Assembly (NCBI GenBank): GCA_030647265.1
Contig: JAUSJM010000021.1
Coordinates: forward strand, 1 to 39,798
Length of the DNA: 39,798 bases
Direction of reading: 5' to 3'
DNA from: a bacterium
GTDB taxonomy: Bacteria > Patescibacteriota > Microgenomatia > Daviesbacterales > UBA10151
In this document: in pieces, positions 24,571 through 32,184 of the stretch
Layout of the letters: each line of letters starts with the position of its first letter
Position numbering within the stretch: the first letter of the stretch is position 1
Notes under the pieces: generated by a model
What the model was told of the DNA's origin: nothing
Database searches by the model: none
What the model saw: only the letters and a program-made list of their open reading frames with translations
Made by a program: the position numbers and the translations under genes

Positions 24571-24642
24571 GCCGACTTGGCTCAGTGGTAGAGCAGCTCC
24601 ATGGTAAGGAGCAGGTCGTGGGTCCGATTCCCACAGTCGGCT
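24571..24642 (+). tRNA. tRNA-Thr(GGT)
   Basis: Acceptor GCCGACT/AGTCGGC, anticodon stem GCTCC/GGAGC, loop ATGGTAA with anticodon GGT at 24603-24605. 72 nt, CCA not encoded. Together with the upstream gene it covers Thr ACA and ACC/ACT codons. Both genes share a GAAGT leader just before the mature 5' end. Confidence 0.95.
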
Positions 24643-24653
24643 CTTGAGACAGA

Positions 24654-24676
24654 AAGTCCCCTTGTGGGACTTTTTT
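24654..24676 (+). terminator. Terminator after the tRNA-Thr pair
   Basis: AAGTCCC-CTTGT-GGGACTT stem-loop followed by a T run. Ends the tRNA transcript before the convergent PIN gene. Confidence 0.88.
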
Positions 24677-24754
24677 GTAACGCTTTAATAATATAACTTC
24701 ATTAGGATCTGAGTTATCATTGAATAAATTTTGGAGTCCTCCTTAACACTGATT

Positions 24755-25156
24755 CTAAGAAGATTCTTCCTGATAGATCTGTTTCAGATTCTCGTCAAAT
24801 GTTAAAAACTCATCTGGTTCAAAACTTTGAATTTGATTTAAAATAACACAATCTGTAAAACTGATTCCTGTTGAGGTTTTATATAGATTTAAAGCAAGTT
24901 CAATCTCCTTTTTATCTTTCAGAATAACATTATCAAGTAACAGTAATTCCTGAAAAAATTTTATTATTTGATCTTTAGACTGTCCATAATATGATCTTAA
25001 CACCCATTCACTCTCTAGAAAAACCAGATTCGGGATGAATATCTCTTCTTTATTCTCCAAACAACGTTCAAAAACTTTTTTTACATCTTGGAAATAGGGT
25101 TTTCTTTCAAGTCGGTAGTTTAAAAGAGCATTCGTATCTATAGCCGTTGTTTTCAT
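24755..25156 (-). CDS. PIN-domain toxin of an AbrB/PIN pair
   Basis: 133 residues. Acidic residues D7 (TAIDTNALLNY), E49 (FLESEWVLR), D102 (FTDCVILNQ) and D121 (FLTFDENL) form the PIN active site. Little sequence similarity to the 3.6 kb PIN protein, so it arose separately. Overlaps the antitoxin gene by 4 bp. Confidence 0.9.
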   Translation of the reverse strand: MKTTAIDTNALLNYRLERKPYFQDVKKVFERCLENKEEIFIPNLVFLESEWVLRSYYGQSKDQIIKFFQELLLLDNVILKDKKEIELALNLYKTSTGISFTDCVILNQIQSFEPDEFLTFDENLKQIYQEESS

Positions 25157-25419
25157 TTGGATATGATTTTTGCATTAATTTCTTCTGCAGCAAGCCTTTG
25201 AGCTTCTTCACGAATCTCTTTGATAGTTTTGCCATTATCAAGATTTTTTAGATCACCAGCAAAGTTGAGTATCCTTGATCGTCTTTTTAATCTGCCAATA
25301 AACCCATCGCTAGTTGGATAAATATCAAATCTAACTCCCTTTTTAACTCCTAATTTATCCCTGACAGGCTTAGGCAGTGTTAATTGATTTTTTGTGGTTA
25401 ACGTAGTCGTAAAACTCAT
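25153..25419 (-). CDS. AbrB/SpoVT-type antitoxin
   Basis: 88 residues. The N-terminal swapped-hairpin domain is visible: FTTTLTTKNQLTLPKPVRDKLGVKKGVRFDI. The helical C-terminus should bind the PIN toxin. It has both a consensus promoter and a strong Shine-Dalgarno AAGGAG (25427-25432) 7 nt upstream, unlike most neighbours. Confidence 0.9.
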   Translation of the reverse strand: MSFTTTLTTKNQLTLPKPVRDKLGVKKGVRFDIYPTSDGFIGRLKRRSRILNFAGDLKNLDNGKTIKEIREEAQRLAAEEINAKIISK

Positions 25420-25426
25420 TTTAATT

Positions 25427-25465
25427 CTCCTTACTTATTATATAATCTCCTTGATTTTTTGTCAA
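25427..25465 (-). promoter_or_regulatory. Promoter and ribosome site of the AbrB/PIN pair
   Basis: Minus strand TTGACA (25460-25465), 17 bp, TATAAT (25437-25442), then AAGGAG (25427-25432). The AAGGAGA segment also appears in the promoter spacer, a direct repeat that may be an operator. Confidence 0.85.
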
Positions 25466-25531
25466 ATTCCATACTAATCAAATTCTTGAAAACTTCCGCT
25501 CCAATTTTCTCCTTTTTTCTTCTTGCCATCT

Positions 25532-25542
25532 TATAGTATACT
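25532..25542 (+). promoter_or_regulatory. -10 boxes of the unknown gene at 25549
   Basis: Overlapping TATAGT (25532-25537) and TATACT (25537-25542) lie just before the ATG at 25549. No clear -35. Confidence 0.45.
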
Positions 25543-25548
25543 TCCCTC

Positions 25549-26292
25549 ATGGCAGCAGAATATGATCATGAGATAAGAGGTGGACATCTTTTTGGTTATG
25601 GTACCTATTACCTTCTCACCAAAGAAGCTATATCAACCCCAGAGGCCATTTATAATACAGCTTTGCTTTTGGGATGGTCCCATGGTTGCCCTATTGCCAG
25701 AGAGCTTTGTGACCCAGCTAACAGGGATTATGGACCTCAGAGAATGGTAAAACGTTACCGTGAGGTAAATGCTTGGTTTTGTCGTCTATCCCAAATAGCC
25801 CAACGAGAAAATCTCTACTTGCACTACCTATTAACTCACCCTGTCACAAGACGAGTTGGTGAACCCATTGGTAAATGCGAGAAAGAGTCTGTCCCCCCAT
25901 CCCATCAGAGACAAATAGCCCCTATGACTACTATCTGGGGTTATGCTACTCCCAGGGTAGTCATTGAGGTGGAGAGATTAAAATCTGTCCGAGAATGGGA
26001 AAGAACTCAGAGAGTTTACGAGTTAGCTTTAGAGCAAGTTAAGGAGGCTCATTCCCCTCTTGAACTTTTAGTGTCAACTTCCAAAGCTGCCCTGTTACAA
26101 GGTGTCAGAGCTGTCGATATCCTAAAACACACTCTGGCAGTTGAGGTTTTGACAACAGAGAACTGCTCTCAAACTTACATTCATCTAGCCCAATTTTTAG
26201 AAAGAACTGTTCCTAATCTGATGAGTGACTACCTTGGACTAGGTTTTGAGGAAAGGAAAAGTTTAGGCATAGCCGAAATACCCTCTCGCTGA
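25549..26292 (+). CDS. Protein of unknown function
   Basis: 247 residues, soluble, helical by eye, with several Tyr/His-rich segments (EYDHEIRGGHLFGYGTYYL). No membrane segment or signal. Family not recognised. It lies just upstream of rpmG on the same strand but rpmG has its own promoter. Confidence 0.75.
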   Translation: MAAEYDHEIRGGHLFGYGTYYLLTKEAISTPEAIYNTALLLGWSHGCPIARELCDPANRDYGPQRMVKRYREVNAWFCRLSQIAQRENLYLHYLLTHPVTRRVGEPIGKCEKESVPPSHQRQIAPMTTIWGYATPRVVIEVERLKSVREWERTQRVYELALEQVKEAHSPLELLVSTSKAALLQGVRAVDILKHTLAVEVLTTENCSQTYIHLAQFLERTVPNLMSDYLGLGFEERKSLGIAEIPSR

Positions 26293-26299
26293 CTACTGC

Positions 26300-26329
26300 T
26301 TGAATCTTCACTAAAATCTAAGGTATAAT
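26300..26329 (+). promoter_or_regulatory. rpmG promoter (near-leaderless)
   Basis: TTGAAT (26300-26305), 18 bp, perfect TATAAT (26324-26329); the rpmG ATG at 26339 follows after 9 nt. Confidence 0.75.
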
Positions 26330-26338
26330 CCCTAAGCT

Positions 26339-26509
26339 ATGGCTAAAAAAGGCAACAGACAAATATTTTATTTGGAGTGCTCTACTTGTAAGAATAGGAA
26401 TTATGTGACTAGTAAAAATGTCATTAATACCAAAGACAAGTTGGCTTTAAAAAAATTCTGTAATATCTGTAGGCAGCAAACCCTCCACAATGAAGCCAAA
26501 ATTAAGTAG
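26339..26509 (+). CDS. rpmG: Ribosomal protein bL33
   Basis: 56 residues, too short for simple length filters. Begins MAKKGNRQIFYLECSTCKNRNY with C14/C17 and C41/C44 (FCNICRQQT), the zinc-binding form of bL33. It starts the conserved rpmG-trnW-secE-nusG-rplK-rplA block, which is interrupted here between tRNA-Trp and secE. Confidence 0.93.
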   Translation: MAKKGNRQIFYLECSTCKNRNYVTSKNVINTKDKLALKKFCNICRQQTLHNEAKIK

Positions 26510-26648
26510 TAAGGCCTGGTCGTTCCTCCACCTATCTCTTCACGGGTAAAATAGCTGCAGCGAAGACCTATGACTTCACTCGCCGAAAGAGGCACAGAAA
26601 TATCAGTTGTTACAGCCATCATCTATGTTATAGACCTTCTGTCAAACT

Positions 26649-26676
26649 TTGAATAGGGGGTATTTTGGGGTATACT
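26649..26676 (+). promoter_or_regulatory. Promoter of tRNA-Trp
   Basis: TTGAAT (26649-26654), 16 bp, TATACT (26671-26676), 10 nt before the mature tRNA 5' end. Confidence 0.65.
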
Positions 26677-26686
26677 ACACATACCT

Positions 26687-26757
26687 AGGGGCGTCGGTTA
26701 ATGGTAAACCACGGGTCTCCAAAACCCGGACTGAAGGTTCAAGTCCTTCCGCCCCTG
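26687..26757 (+). tRNA. tRNA-Trp(CCA)
   Basis: Acceptor AGGGGCG/CGCCCCT, anticodon stem CGGGT/ACCCG, loop CTCCAAA with anticodon CCA at 26719-26721, T-loop GTTCAAGTC. 71 nt, CCA end not encoded. The CCA anticodon and TGA used as stop indicate the standard code, not the UGA-Gly code of some CPR groups. Confidence 0.95.
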
Positions 26758-26770
26758 CCGACTCCCTATT

Positions 26771-26804
26771 TTTTACCCCCAGCCCCAGATTTTACCCCCA
26801 GCCC
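26771..26804. repeat. 15-bp direct repeat after tRNA-Trp
   Basis: TTTTACCCCCAGCCC occurs at 26771-26785 and 26790-26804, just before the -35 box (26805-26810) of the next gene. It sits exactly at the left edge of the accessory insertion, so it may be a scar or an activator site. Confidence 0.7.
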
Positions 26805-26833
26805 TTGACTAAATCTTCAGGATAAGCTAAAAT
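26805..26833 (+). promoter_or_regulatory. Promoter of the small gene at 26855
   Basis: TTGACT (26805-26810), 17 bp, TAAAAT (26828-26833). Supports choosing the ATG at 26855. Confidence 0.75.
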
Positions 26834-26854
26834 TTGCTTCCAGAACTTTTAACT

Positions 26855-27091
26855 ATGACTGAAGCAATAACAGACTACCGAAGTATGGTGCCAACACCCT
26901 TGAAACCAGAGGCAGTCCCTGTTGCTACACCAGAGGTAGCAGAAAGCCTCTCACAAACATTCTCCCTAAAAAAAGAACTAACTTATCACTGGTATAGGTA
27001 TTCCAAAATGGTTGATGAGGAAGATAAAGTTTCTTTCATCCCCACCCGCGTTCCTCAAGCAGAAGTCTCCACCATTGTCTGGAATACTTAA
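26855..27091 (+). CDS. Small protein of unknown function upstream of the sigma factor
   Basis: 78 residues from the ATG at 26855; an upstream in-frame start at 26834 would lie at the promoter. Soluble, Pro/Val-rich first half and a Tyr/Trp-rich segment (LTYHWYRYSKMVDEEDK). It is 60 bp from the sigma gene. Role unknown; regulation of the sigma factor is only a positional guess. Confidence 0.6.
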   Translation: MTEAITDYRSMVPTPLKPEAVPVATPEVAESLSQTFSLKKELTYHWYRYSKMVDEEDKVSFIPTRVPQAEVSTIVWNT

Positions 27092-27109
27092 TACCATACC
27101 CTTCTCTTT

Positions 27110-27117
27110 GTTATAAT
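27110..27117 (+). promoter_or_regulatory. Extended -10 promoter of the sigma gene
   Basis: TGTTATAAT-type box with TATAAT at 27112-27117, about 33 nt before the ATG at 27151. AAAGGA at 27131-27136 is too far for a normal Shine-Dalgarno. Confidence 0.5.
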
Positions 27118-27150
27118 GCCAATTATACAAAAAGGATTTTATCCACCCAT

Positions 27151-28203
27151 ATGGCCACAGAACAGTCCGCTGAAGATGCCTTAATTGGAACATACCTCCA
27201 AGAAATAGGAGCTATCCCTCAACTGAGCAATACAGAAACCATCGGGATATTTAAGAAAATCAAGCTGCATCGGGAATTAGCAGCCCTGCACTACCAGGAT
27301 CTTACTCAATACCAACAATTTTCTCCCCTGCTTCTTCTGGAAGGAAGATTAACTTTGGAAGAAAGCTTAAGAATCACTCAGGCAGATTTAAAACAGCTGG
27401 AGGAGCAGGCAACCGCCTCAAACCTTAGACTGGTAGTTTCGCTGGCTAAAAAATTTCGCAGCCCCAAGCTGTCACTTCTGGATCTCATTCAGGAAGGCAA
27501 TCTGGGCCTGATAAAAGCGGTAGGGGGATTTGATCCAGATTCAGGGAATAATTTCTCATCTTATACTGTCCCTTGTATCACCAATGCTATCCGCGATGCC
27601 CTCTCCGAACAAGGGCATGACTTTAAAATATCACGAGGCACTTTTAATCGGGCTGTGGAACTTCGTCAAATACGTGATCAGCTAAGAAGTGAAGGAAAAG
27701 AACCGAGCTACGAAGACGTCGGAACTGCCAATGGGCTGGGGGCAGAAACAGTTAGAAAAGTCTTAGCTGCTGTTCAACCAGCGGTCAGTCTTGAATGGTT
27801 GGCGTCTAGTAAAGAACGAGCAGACTATGATTGGTCACCATACGAAATCTCGAGCAATGAGACGGAAGGACCAGAATTACTAGGAGAAAGCCATCTATCT
27901 CTTCTCTTAGTGCGTGACATCTTAGAAAAACTGCACAGTTTACAATATCTTACTGACAACGAAATAACAGTTCTCCATGCTCTTTTTGGATTCTTAGACA
28001 ATATTGAGAGGACACTTGAGGAAGTGGGACAAGCAAGCGGGAAAACCCGCGAAAGAGTACGGCAACTCAGAAATAAGGCCCTGAAAAAGCTTCGGGGTTT
28101 CGAGAAGCAATCCCCTAGTGCTCAATCTCAACTACGTCGGCATGGCCACGAGGCTGAAATCGTTGCCAGCTTAGAACAATTAAATTCCTTAAGGGCCGCT
28201 TAA
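27151..28203 (+). CDS. Divergent sigma-70 family factor
   Basis: 350 residues with region 1.2 (IGTYLQEIGAIPQLSNTE, about 12-30), region 2 (about 87-157, SNLRLVVSLAKKFR, LIQEGNLGLIKAVGGFD), region 3 and a region 4 helix-turn-helix (LEEVGQASGKTRERVRQLRNKAL, about 289-311). Primary sigma factors have Tyr-Ala-Thr-Trp-Trp in region 2.3 for promoter melting; here it is YTVPC (138-142), so both Trp are missing. No 1.1 region. It is therefore more likely an alternative factor with its own promoter class than the housekeeping sigma. It heads a run of carbohydrate genes in the same direction. Confidence 0.88.
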   Translation: MATEQSAEDALIGTYLQEIGAIPQLSNTETIGIFKKIKLHRELAALHYQDLTQYQQFSPLLLLEGRLTLEESLRITQADLKQLEEQATASNLRLVVSLAKKFRSPKLSLLDLIQEGNLGLIKAVGGFDPDSGNNFSSYTVPCITNAIRDALSEQGHDFKISRGTFNRAVELRQIRDQLRSEGKEPSYEDVGTANGLGAETVRKVLAAVQPAVSLEWLASSKERADYDWSPYEISSNETEGPELLGESHLSLLLVRDILEKLHSLQYLTDNEITVLHALFGFLDNIERTLEEVGQASGKTRERVRQLRNKALKKLRGFEKQSPSAQSQLRRHGHEAEIVASLEQLNSLRAA

Positions 28204-28223
28204 TTATGTTATGCTAATAGTAA

Positions 28224-29510
28224 ATGGCTGAAGAGAAAGTTCCCCCTAAACACGATCATGCTACTTTGGAGTTTCCTCAAGGGTTTTTATGGGGGGCAGC
28301 TACTTCTGCCCATCAGGTAGAGGGAAATAATACTAAAAATGATTGGTGGGATTGGGAACAAGGCAGGGAAAAAGAGTTCAGGTCTGGTGAAGCTTGTGAT
28401 CAATATAGAAGATATGAAGAAGATTTTGATCTGGCCAAAGAGTTAAACCACAACTCCCACAGACTTTCCCTAGAATGGTCCAGGATTGAACCGGAAGAAG
28501 GAAAATTTGACCTTGATGAGATTGAACACTATGTTAAGGTGCTTAAGTACCTTAAGTCCCTTAACTTTACAGTGATGTTAACACTGCACCATTTTACCAA
28601 CCCTCAGTGGTTAGCTAAAAAAGGAGGCTGGGAAAATAGTAAATCAGCCTGGTACTTTGAGAGGTTTGTCAAAACCATAGTTCCCAAGCTTAAAGACTAT
28701 GTAGATATGTGGATTACCATAAACGAACCCCAGATTTTGGTGTGGGGATCTTATATTGAAGGCTGCTGGCCTCCTCAGAAAAAAAGTACTTTAGCTACCA
28801 TTAAAGCCACTTGGAATCTAGTCCAAGCTCATAAAAAAGCCTACAAAGCTATCCACAAAATAATCCCTGAAGCCAAGGTTGGTATTGCCCAAAATGTCCA
28901 ATCATACACCGCCTATCATAAACACTCCATAGTTGAACAAGTGGGGGTGATAGTCTCAGATTTTATGGCCAACCACATCTTTTACACCCTCAGTCATGGT
29001 TATCATGACTTCTTAGGCTTAAACTATTACCTCCATCACCGTTTAAAGAGCAAAGGACTTAAACCGGAATTGGTAGATGTGACAGCTTTTTCCAAAGATG
29101 TTTCAGACCTGGGTTGGGAAATTTTCCCGGAAGGGATTTTTGATGTCCTCACAGACTTATCTGATGGCATCCCAATTTACATTACCGAGTGTGGCATTGC
29201 TACCACCAACGATGACCGAAGAATCAGGTTTTTAATGCAGTATCTGCAAGAGGTTTACCGAGCCATTCAGGCAGGAGTTAAAGTAAAAGGCTTTTTCTAC
29301 TGGTCACTCCTTGATAACTTTGAATGGGCAGAAGGATTTGATCCTAAGTTTGGTTTAGTTGAAGTGGATTTACAAACCAAAAAAAGGGTAGTTAAACCTT
29401 CCGCTAAAGTGTATGCTGATATCGTTGCCCATAACGGCATCAGGCATGAGTTGATGAAATTCTTAGGCCACAGAATTCATGTGGCAGATGTCCTGGAAGA
29501 AAAAACGTGA
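28224..29510 (+). CDS. Glycoside hydrolase family 1 (beta-glucosidase/galactosidase-like)
   Basis: 428 residues, a cytosolic TIM barrel. FLWGAATSAHQVEGN (21-35) is the GH1 N-terminal signature; acid/base E168 in TINEP; nucleophile E322 in ITECG, where most members have TENG; WSLLDNFEWAEGF (360-372) is the aglycone-binding region. About 40 residues shorter than usual, with loops missing around 230-265. Retaining hydrolysis of beta-linked sugars; substrate unknown. It starts 20 bp after the sigma gene. TATGCT (28210-28215) may serve as a -10. Confidence 0.92.
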   Translation: MAEEKVPPKHDHATLEFPQGFLWGAATSAHQVEGNNTKNDWWDWEQGREKEFRSGEACDQYRRYEEDFDLAKELNHNSHRLSLEWSRIEPEEGKFDLDEIEHYVKVLKYLKSLNFTVMLTLHHFTNPQWLAKKGGWENSKSAWYFERFVKTIVPKLKDYVDMWITINEPQILVWGSYIEGCWPPQKKSTLATIKATWNLVQAHKKAYKAIHKIIPEAKVGIAQNVQSYTAYHKHSIVEQVGVIVSDFMANHIFYTLSHGYHDFLGLNYYLHHRLKSKGLKPELVDVTAFSKDVSDLGWEIFPEGIFDVLTDLSDGIPIYITECGIATTNDDRRIRFLMQYLQEVYRAIQAGVKVKGFFYWSLLDNFEWAEGFDPKFGLVEVDLQTKKRVVKPSAKVYADIVAHNGIRHELMKFLGHRIHVADVLEEKT

Positions 29511-29535
29511 TCCATAGTGATATAGTTATATAAAG

Positions 29536-30441
29536 ATGAGCTTTCTGCCTATCGCTGTCATTGCTTATGGTTTTAATGCTGGAGCCATAATTATTGATAA
29601 AATCTTGCTTCAGAAGGCTTTAAAACATCCTCTTTCCTATACCTTTTTTATCAATGTCCTCCAGCTTTTGGTTCTTTTTCTAGTTCCTTTTGGTTTTAAA
29701 CTGGAAATTAACAGATTTTTTTACCTGGCAGTTTTATCAGGCCTTACTTGGGTTCTGGCTACTTATACCATGTTTGTAGCTTTAAAGAAGAATGAGGTCT
29801 CAGCTGTAGGGGCAGTGGTGGGAACTTTTAACCCCCTCTTTGCCTTGATCTTAGGCAGCCTCTTTTTAGGACAACTCCTCTCCCCCAACCAGTATTTAGC
29901 TTTCTCTATCCTCCTTTTGGGAACTGCTGTCTTTACTATTAATCTTTGGTTAGGAAAGTTAAAGTTTAATTCCCAGCTTCTAGGCATGATTTTATCCGGT
30001 TTTGTTTTTGGGTTATCCTATGTGCTGCTTAGAGAAGCCTTTTTAGGAACAAACTTCATTACCGGGTTGATCATCAGAGGAGTCTCTGCTGGAGTTTTAG
30101 CTTTGTCTCTACTGATAGTTCCCCAGTTTAGAAAACTTATCCTCACTTCCTCCGAGGGAAGCCGGGGAATCACTTCCAAAGTTACCTTAATTTTAATGGG
30201 AACCGGACAAACCATGGGAGCAGCTTCCGGGCTGATGATTGCCTATGGAGTTTCTTTAGCAAGTCCTGCCTTGGTAAACTCTCTATTTGGTGTTCAATAC
30301 TTAGTAATTTTAGTTGTTTCTTTAATATTGCTTAAAAAGCACCCCCATCTTTTAGGGGAAAACCTCACTAAAGATGCCATTCTTCAAAAAATTTCCGGAG
30401 CAGGAATAATCAGTTTAGGACTCTATCTTTTAGCCAGATGA
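29536..30441 (+). CDS. EamA/DMT-type transporter
   Basis: 301 residues, ten predicted hydrophobic helices in two repeats of five, each with the EamA pattern (VSAVGAVVGTFNPLFALILGSLFLGQ at about 95-120; SLASPALVNSLFGVQYLVILVVS at about 238-260). Members move sugars, amino acids or nucleotides. Position between two glycosidases suggests a sugar or glycoside. Overlaps the next gene by 4 bp. TATAGT/TATATAA sequences stand directly before the ATG. Confidence 0.88.
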   Translation: MSFLPIAVIAYGFNAGAIIIDKILLQKALKHPLSYTFFINVLQLLVLFLVPFGFKLEINRFFYLAVLSGLTWVLATYTMFVALKKNEVSAVGAVVGTFNPLFALILGSLFLGQLLSPNQYLAFSILLLGTAVFTINLWLGKLKFNSQLLGMILSGFVFGLSYVLLREAFLGTNFITGLIIRGVSAGVLALSLLIVPQFRKLILTSSEGSRGITSKVTLILMGTGQTMGAASGLMIAYGVSLASPALVNSLFGVQYLVILVVSLILLKKHPHLLGENLTKDAILQKISGAGIISLGLYLLAR

Positions 30442-31451
30442 AACTGAAACACCCTTTTAAATACCCTATTTTAATAGCTGGTGTGATTCTCATCTTTTTT
30501 ACCCTTTTTTGGGGAGCTGATTTTTTAGTAAGATTTGTTACTCCCACCCCAAAAATTGATTATGGAGTAACCTTTTCTACCGTTTATAGCAAAGAGTTAG
30601 GACTTGATCCTCCTGTTGTTTTTCAGGCTGTCTTGGACGATCTGGGAGTAAAGAAAGTCAGGCTACCTATTTATTGGGACTCGGTGGAAAAAGAGCCGGG
30701 AGAGTTTAATTTTCAGGATACTGATATCCTGCTCAAACAGGCAGAACAAAGAGGAGCCGAGGTAATATTAGCCATCGGTTATAAAGTCCCCCGCTGGCCG
30801 GAGTGTTTTGCTCCTTCCTGGGCAAAGGATCTTCCTAAAGAGCAGTTCCAGCAGCAAATCCTTCAGGAGTTAGCAGCAGCAGTTGATCATTATCAAAACC
30901 ACCCGGCGGTGACAGCCTGGCAGGTAGAAAACGAGCCTTTATTAAACTTTGGACTTTGCCGCATGTTTGACAAAAGTTTTTTAGAGTCTGAGGTGAATTT
31001 AGTTAGATCCAAAGATTCCCGTCCCATTGTTCTCACCGATTCCGGAGAACTGGGCTTGTGGGTCACAGCTTTACAGTATTCTGACATTATGGGAACCTCT
31101 CTTTATAGAACAGTTTGGGATCCTCACATTGGATACTTTAATTACCCATTCCCTCCTCTTTATTACCGTTTAAAAGCAAATCTTACCCAAAGGATCTTTG
31201 CCCCCCTATCCCAAGGGGTGATGGTCAGTGAACTGCAAGCTGAACCCTGGGCTCCCGGTAAATCTATCACTAAGATACCTCTAAAAGAACAGATCCAGTT
31301 CTTTTCTCTGGATAACTTGAAAGGAGTGGTCGATTTTACCACCAGAACTGATATCAAATCCCAATACTTCTGGGGAGTAGAATGGTGGTACTATATGAAG
31401 CTTCATAACCACCCGGAATACTGGGAATATGCCCAAACTCTTATCAGATAG
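30438..31451 (+). CDS. Membrane-anchored clan GH-A-type glycoside hydrolase
   Basis: 337 residues. One N-terminal helix (9-31) followed by an external TIM-barrel domain. Catalytic pair: acid/base E166 in WQVENEP and likely nucleophile E265 in MVSELQAEPW. LPIYWDSVEKEPGEFNF (76-92) fits GH5/GH39/GH42-like barrels. It probably works outside the membrane, producing sugar that the transporter imports and the GH1 enzyme processes. Exact family not assigned. Confidence 0.82.
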   Translation: MKLKHPFKYPILIAGVILIFFTLFWGADFLVRFVTPTPKIDYGVTFSTVYSKELGLDPPVVFQAVLDDLGVKKVRLPIYWDSVEKEPGEFNFQDTDILLKQAEQRGAEVILAIGYKVPRWPECFAPSWAKDLPKEQFQQQILQELAAAVDHYQNHPAVTAWQVENEPLLNFGLCRMFDKSFLESEVNLVRSKDSRPIVLTDSGELGLWVTALQYSDIMGTSLYRTVWDPHIGYFNYPFPPLYYRLKANLTQRIFAPLSQGVMVSELQAEPWAPGKSITKIPLKEQIQFFSLDNLKGVVDFTTRTDIKSQYFWGVEWWYYMKLHNHPEYWEYAQTLIR

Positions 31452-31859
31452 CTATTCTATAACCATCCAGCCTCGGAGGTCTGATTTTTTAATCTTGATA
31501 GGTGAAGTGATCAGCCTTTCTGATTCTGAGATAAAGATCAGGGTTCCATAGAAAGAACCCTGCTTCAGCTTTTCATATGCCTCATCTTCTAACTTATCCC
31601 CCACAGAAATTTCTTTTCCATAGTCTGAAAAAATCTTCTCTATGTCTTTGGGGGTGAGCCCTTCAAAAGAGAACACTTTTTTTACCCTAAACTGGCCAAC
31701 TATTTCACCTCCGGGGGGCTTCATAAAAACTAAATCCCTGGCATTAATGACCCCAAAAGGAGAGATTTTATGTTTGCTAAAACGGGTCTCAACGGTTTTC
31801 TTGCCGGAAAGGATGGCTTCCAGAGCAGATTTATGCATGATGGCAAGGTGTTTTCTCAT
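31452..31859 (-). CDS. ASCH-domain protein
   Basis: 135 residues. The PUA-like ASCH fold is indicated by LEAILSGKKTVETRFSKHKI (14-33) and GEIVGQFRVKKVFSFEGL, with Lys/Arg residues typical of the RNA-binding or modified-cytidine hydrolase pocket. Faces the neighbouring genes and abuts the hydrolase stop without a gap. Role uncertain: RNA binding or N4-acetylcytidine-type hydrolysis. Confidence 0.82.
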   Translation of the reverse strand: MRKHLAIMHKSALEAILSGKKTVETRFSKHKISPFGVINARDLVFMKPPGGEIVGQFRVKKVFSFEGLTPKDIEKIFSDYGKEISVGDKLEDEAYEKLKQGSFYGTLIFISESERLITSPIKIKKSDLRGWMVIE

Positions 31860-31939
31860 CTCCCCAGAATATACTCTCTAGAGCTACAGGGTGCAAGTAT
31901 GCTAAACTTAGAGGGTTAGGTGTAATTTTTAACAAAATT

Positions 31940-32134
31940 ATGAGGATATTGCACAAAGTCATTGACTTTTTTAGTGAAGTTAAGGTAGAATTATCCAAGG
32001 TTGTTTGGCCTACGCCAAATCAAACTATCAGGCTTACGCTAATTGTGATTATCGTCACCATTACTGTAGGCTTTTTTCTTTTCGGTGTCGACTCTGCACT
32101 AACGAAGCTCATTGAGCTTCTTTTAAAGATCTAA
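31940..32134 (+). CDS. secE: Preprotein translocase subunit SecE
   Basis: 64 residues. The amphipathic helix FFSEVKVELSKVVWPTPNQT is the SecE signature, followed by one membrane helix (about 30-52). Stabilises SecY in the translocon. Followed by nusG as in nearly all bacteria. TATGCT at about 31899-31904 may be the promoter. Confidence 0.95.
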   Translation: MRILHKVIDFFSEVKVELSKVVWPTPNQTIRLTLIVIIVTITVGFFLFGVDSALTKLIELLLKI

Positions 32135-32171
32135 GACACCGAAAATAGCTCGAATGGAATGAGAGCTAATT

Positions 32172-32178
32172 GGGAGGA
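32172..32178 (+). promoter_or_regulatory. Shine-Dalgarno fixing the nusG start
   Basis: GGGAGGA, 6 nt before the ATG at 32185. It rules out the in-frame TTG at 32170 as the start. Confidence 0.85.
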
Positions 32179-32184
32179 ATCAAA

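Noticed and set aside
24461-24647. 60-residue frame across the tRNA-Thr genes
   Set aside because: It lies over two well-folded tRNA genes and has no coding character.
26401-26622. Minus-strand 73-residue frame over the rpmG end
   Set aside because: Its second half is antisense to rpmG and reads as random hydrophobic sequence. No convincing promoter: TTGACA and TATAAC upstream are only 7 bp apart.
26839-31939. Prophage or integrative element between tRNA-Trp and secE
   Set aside because: No integrase, transposase or clear attachment duplication of the tRNA 3' end is present; only a 15-bp direct repeat, both copies on one side.
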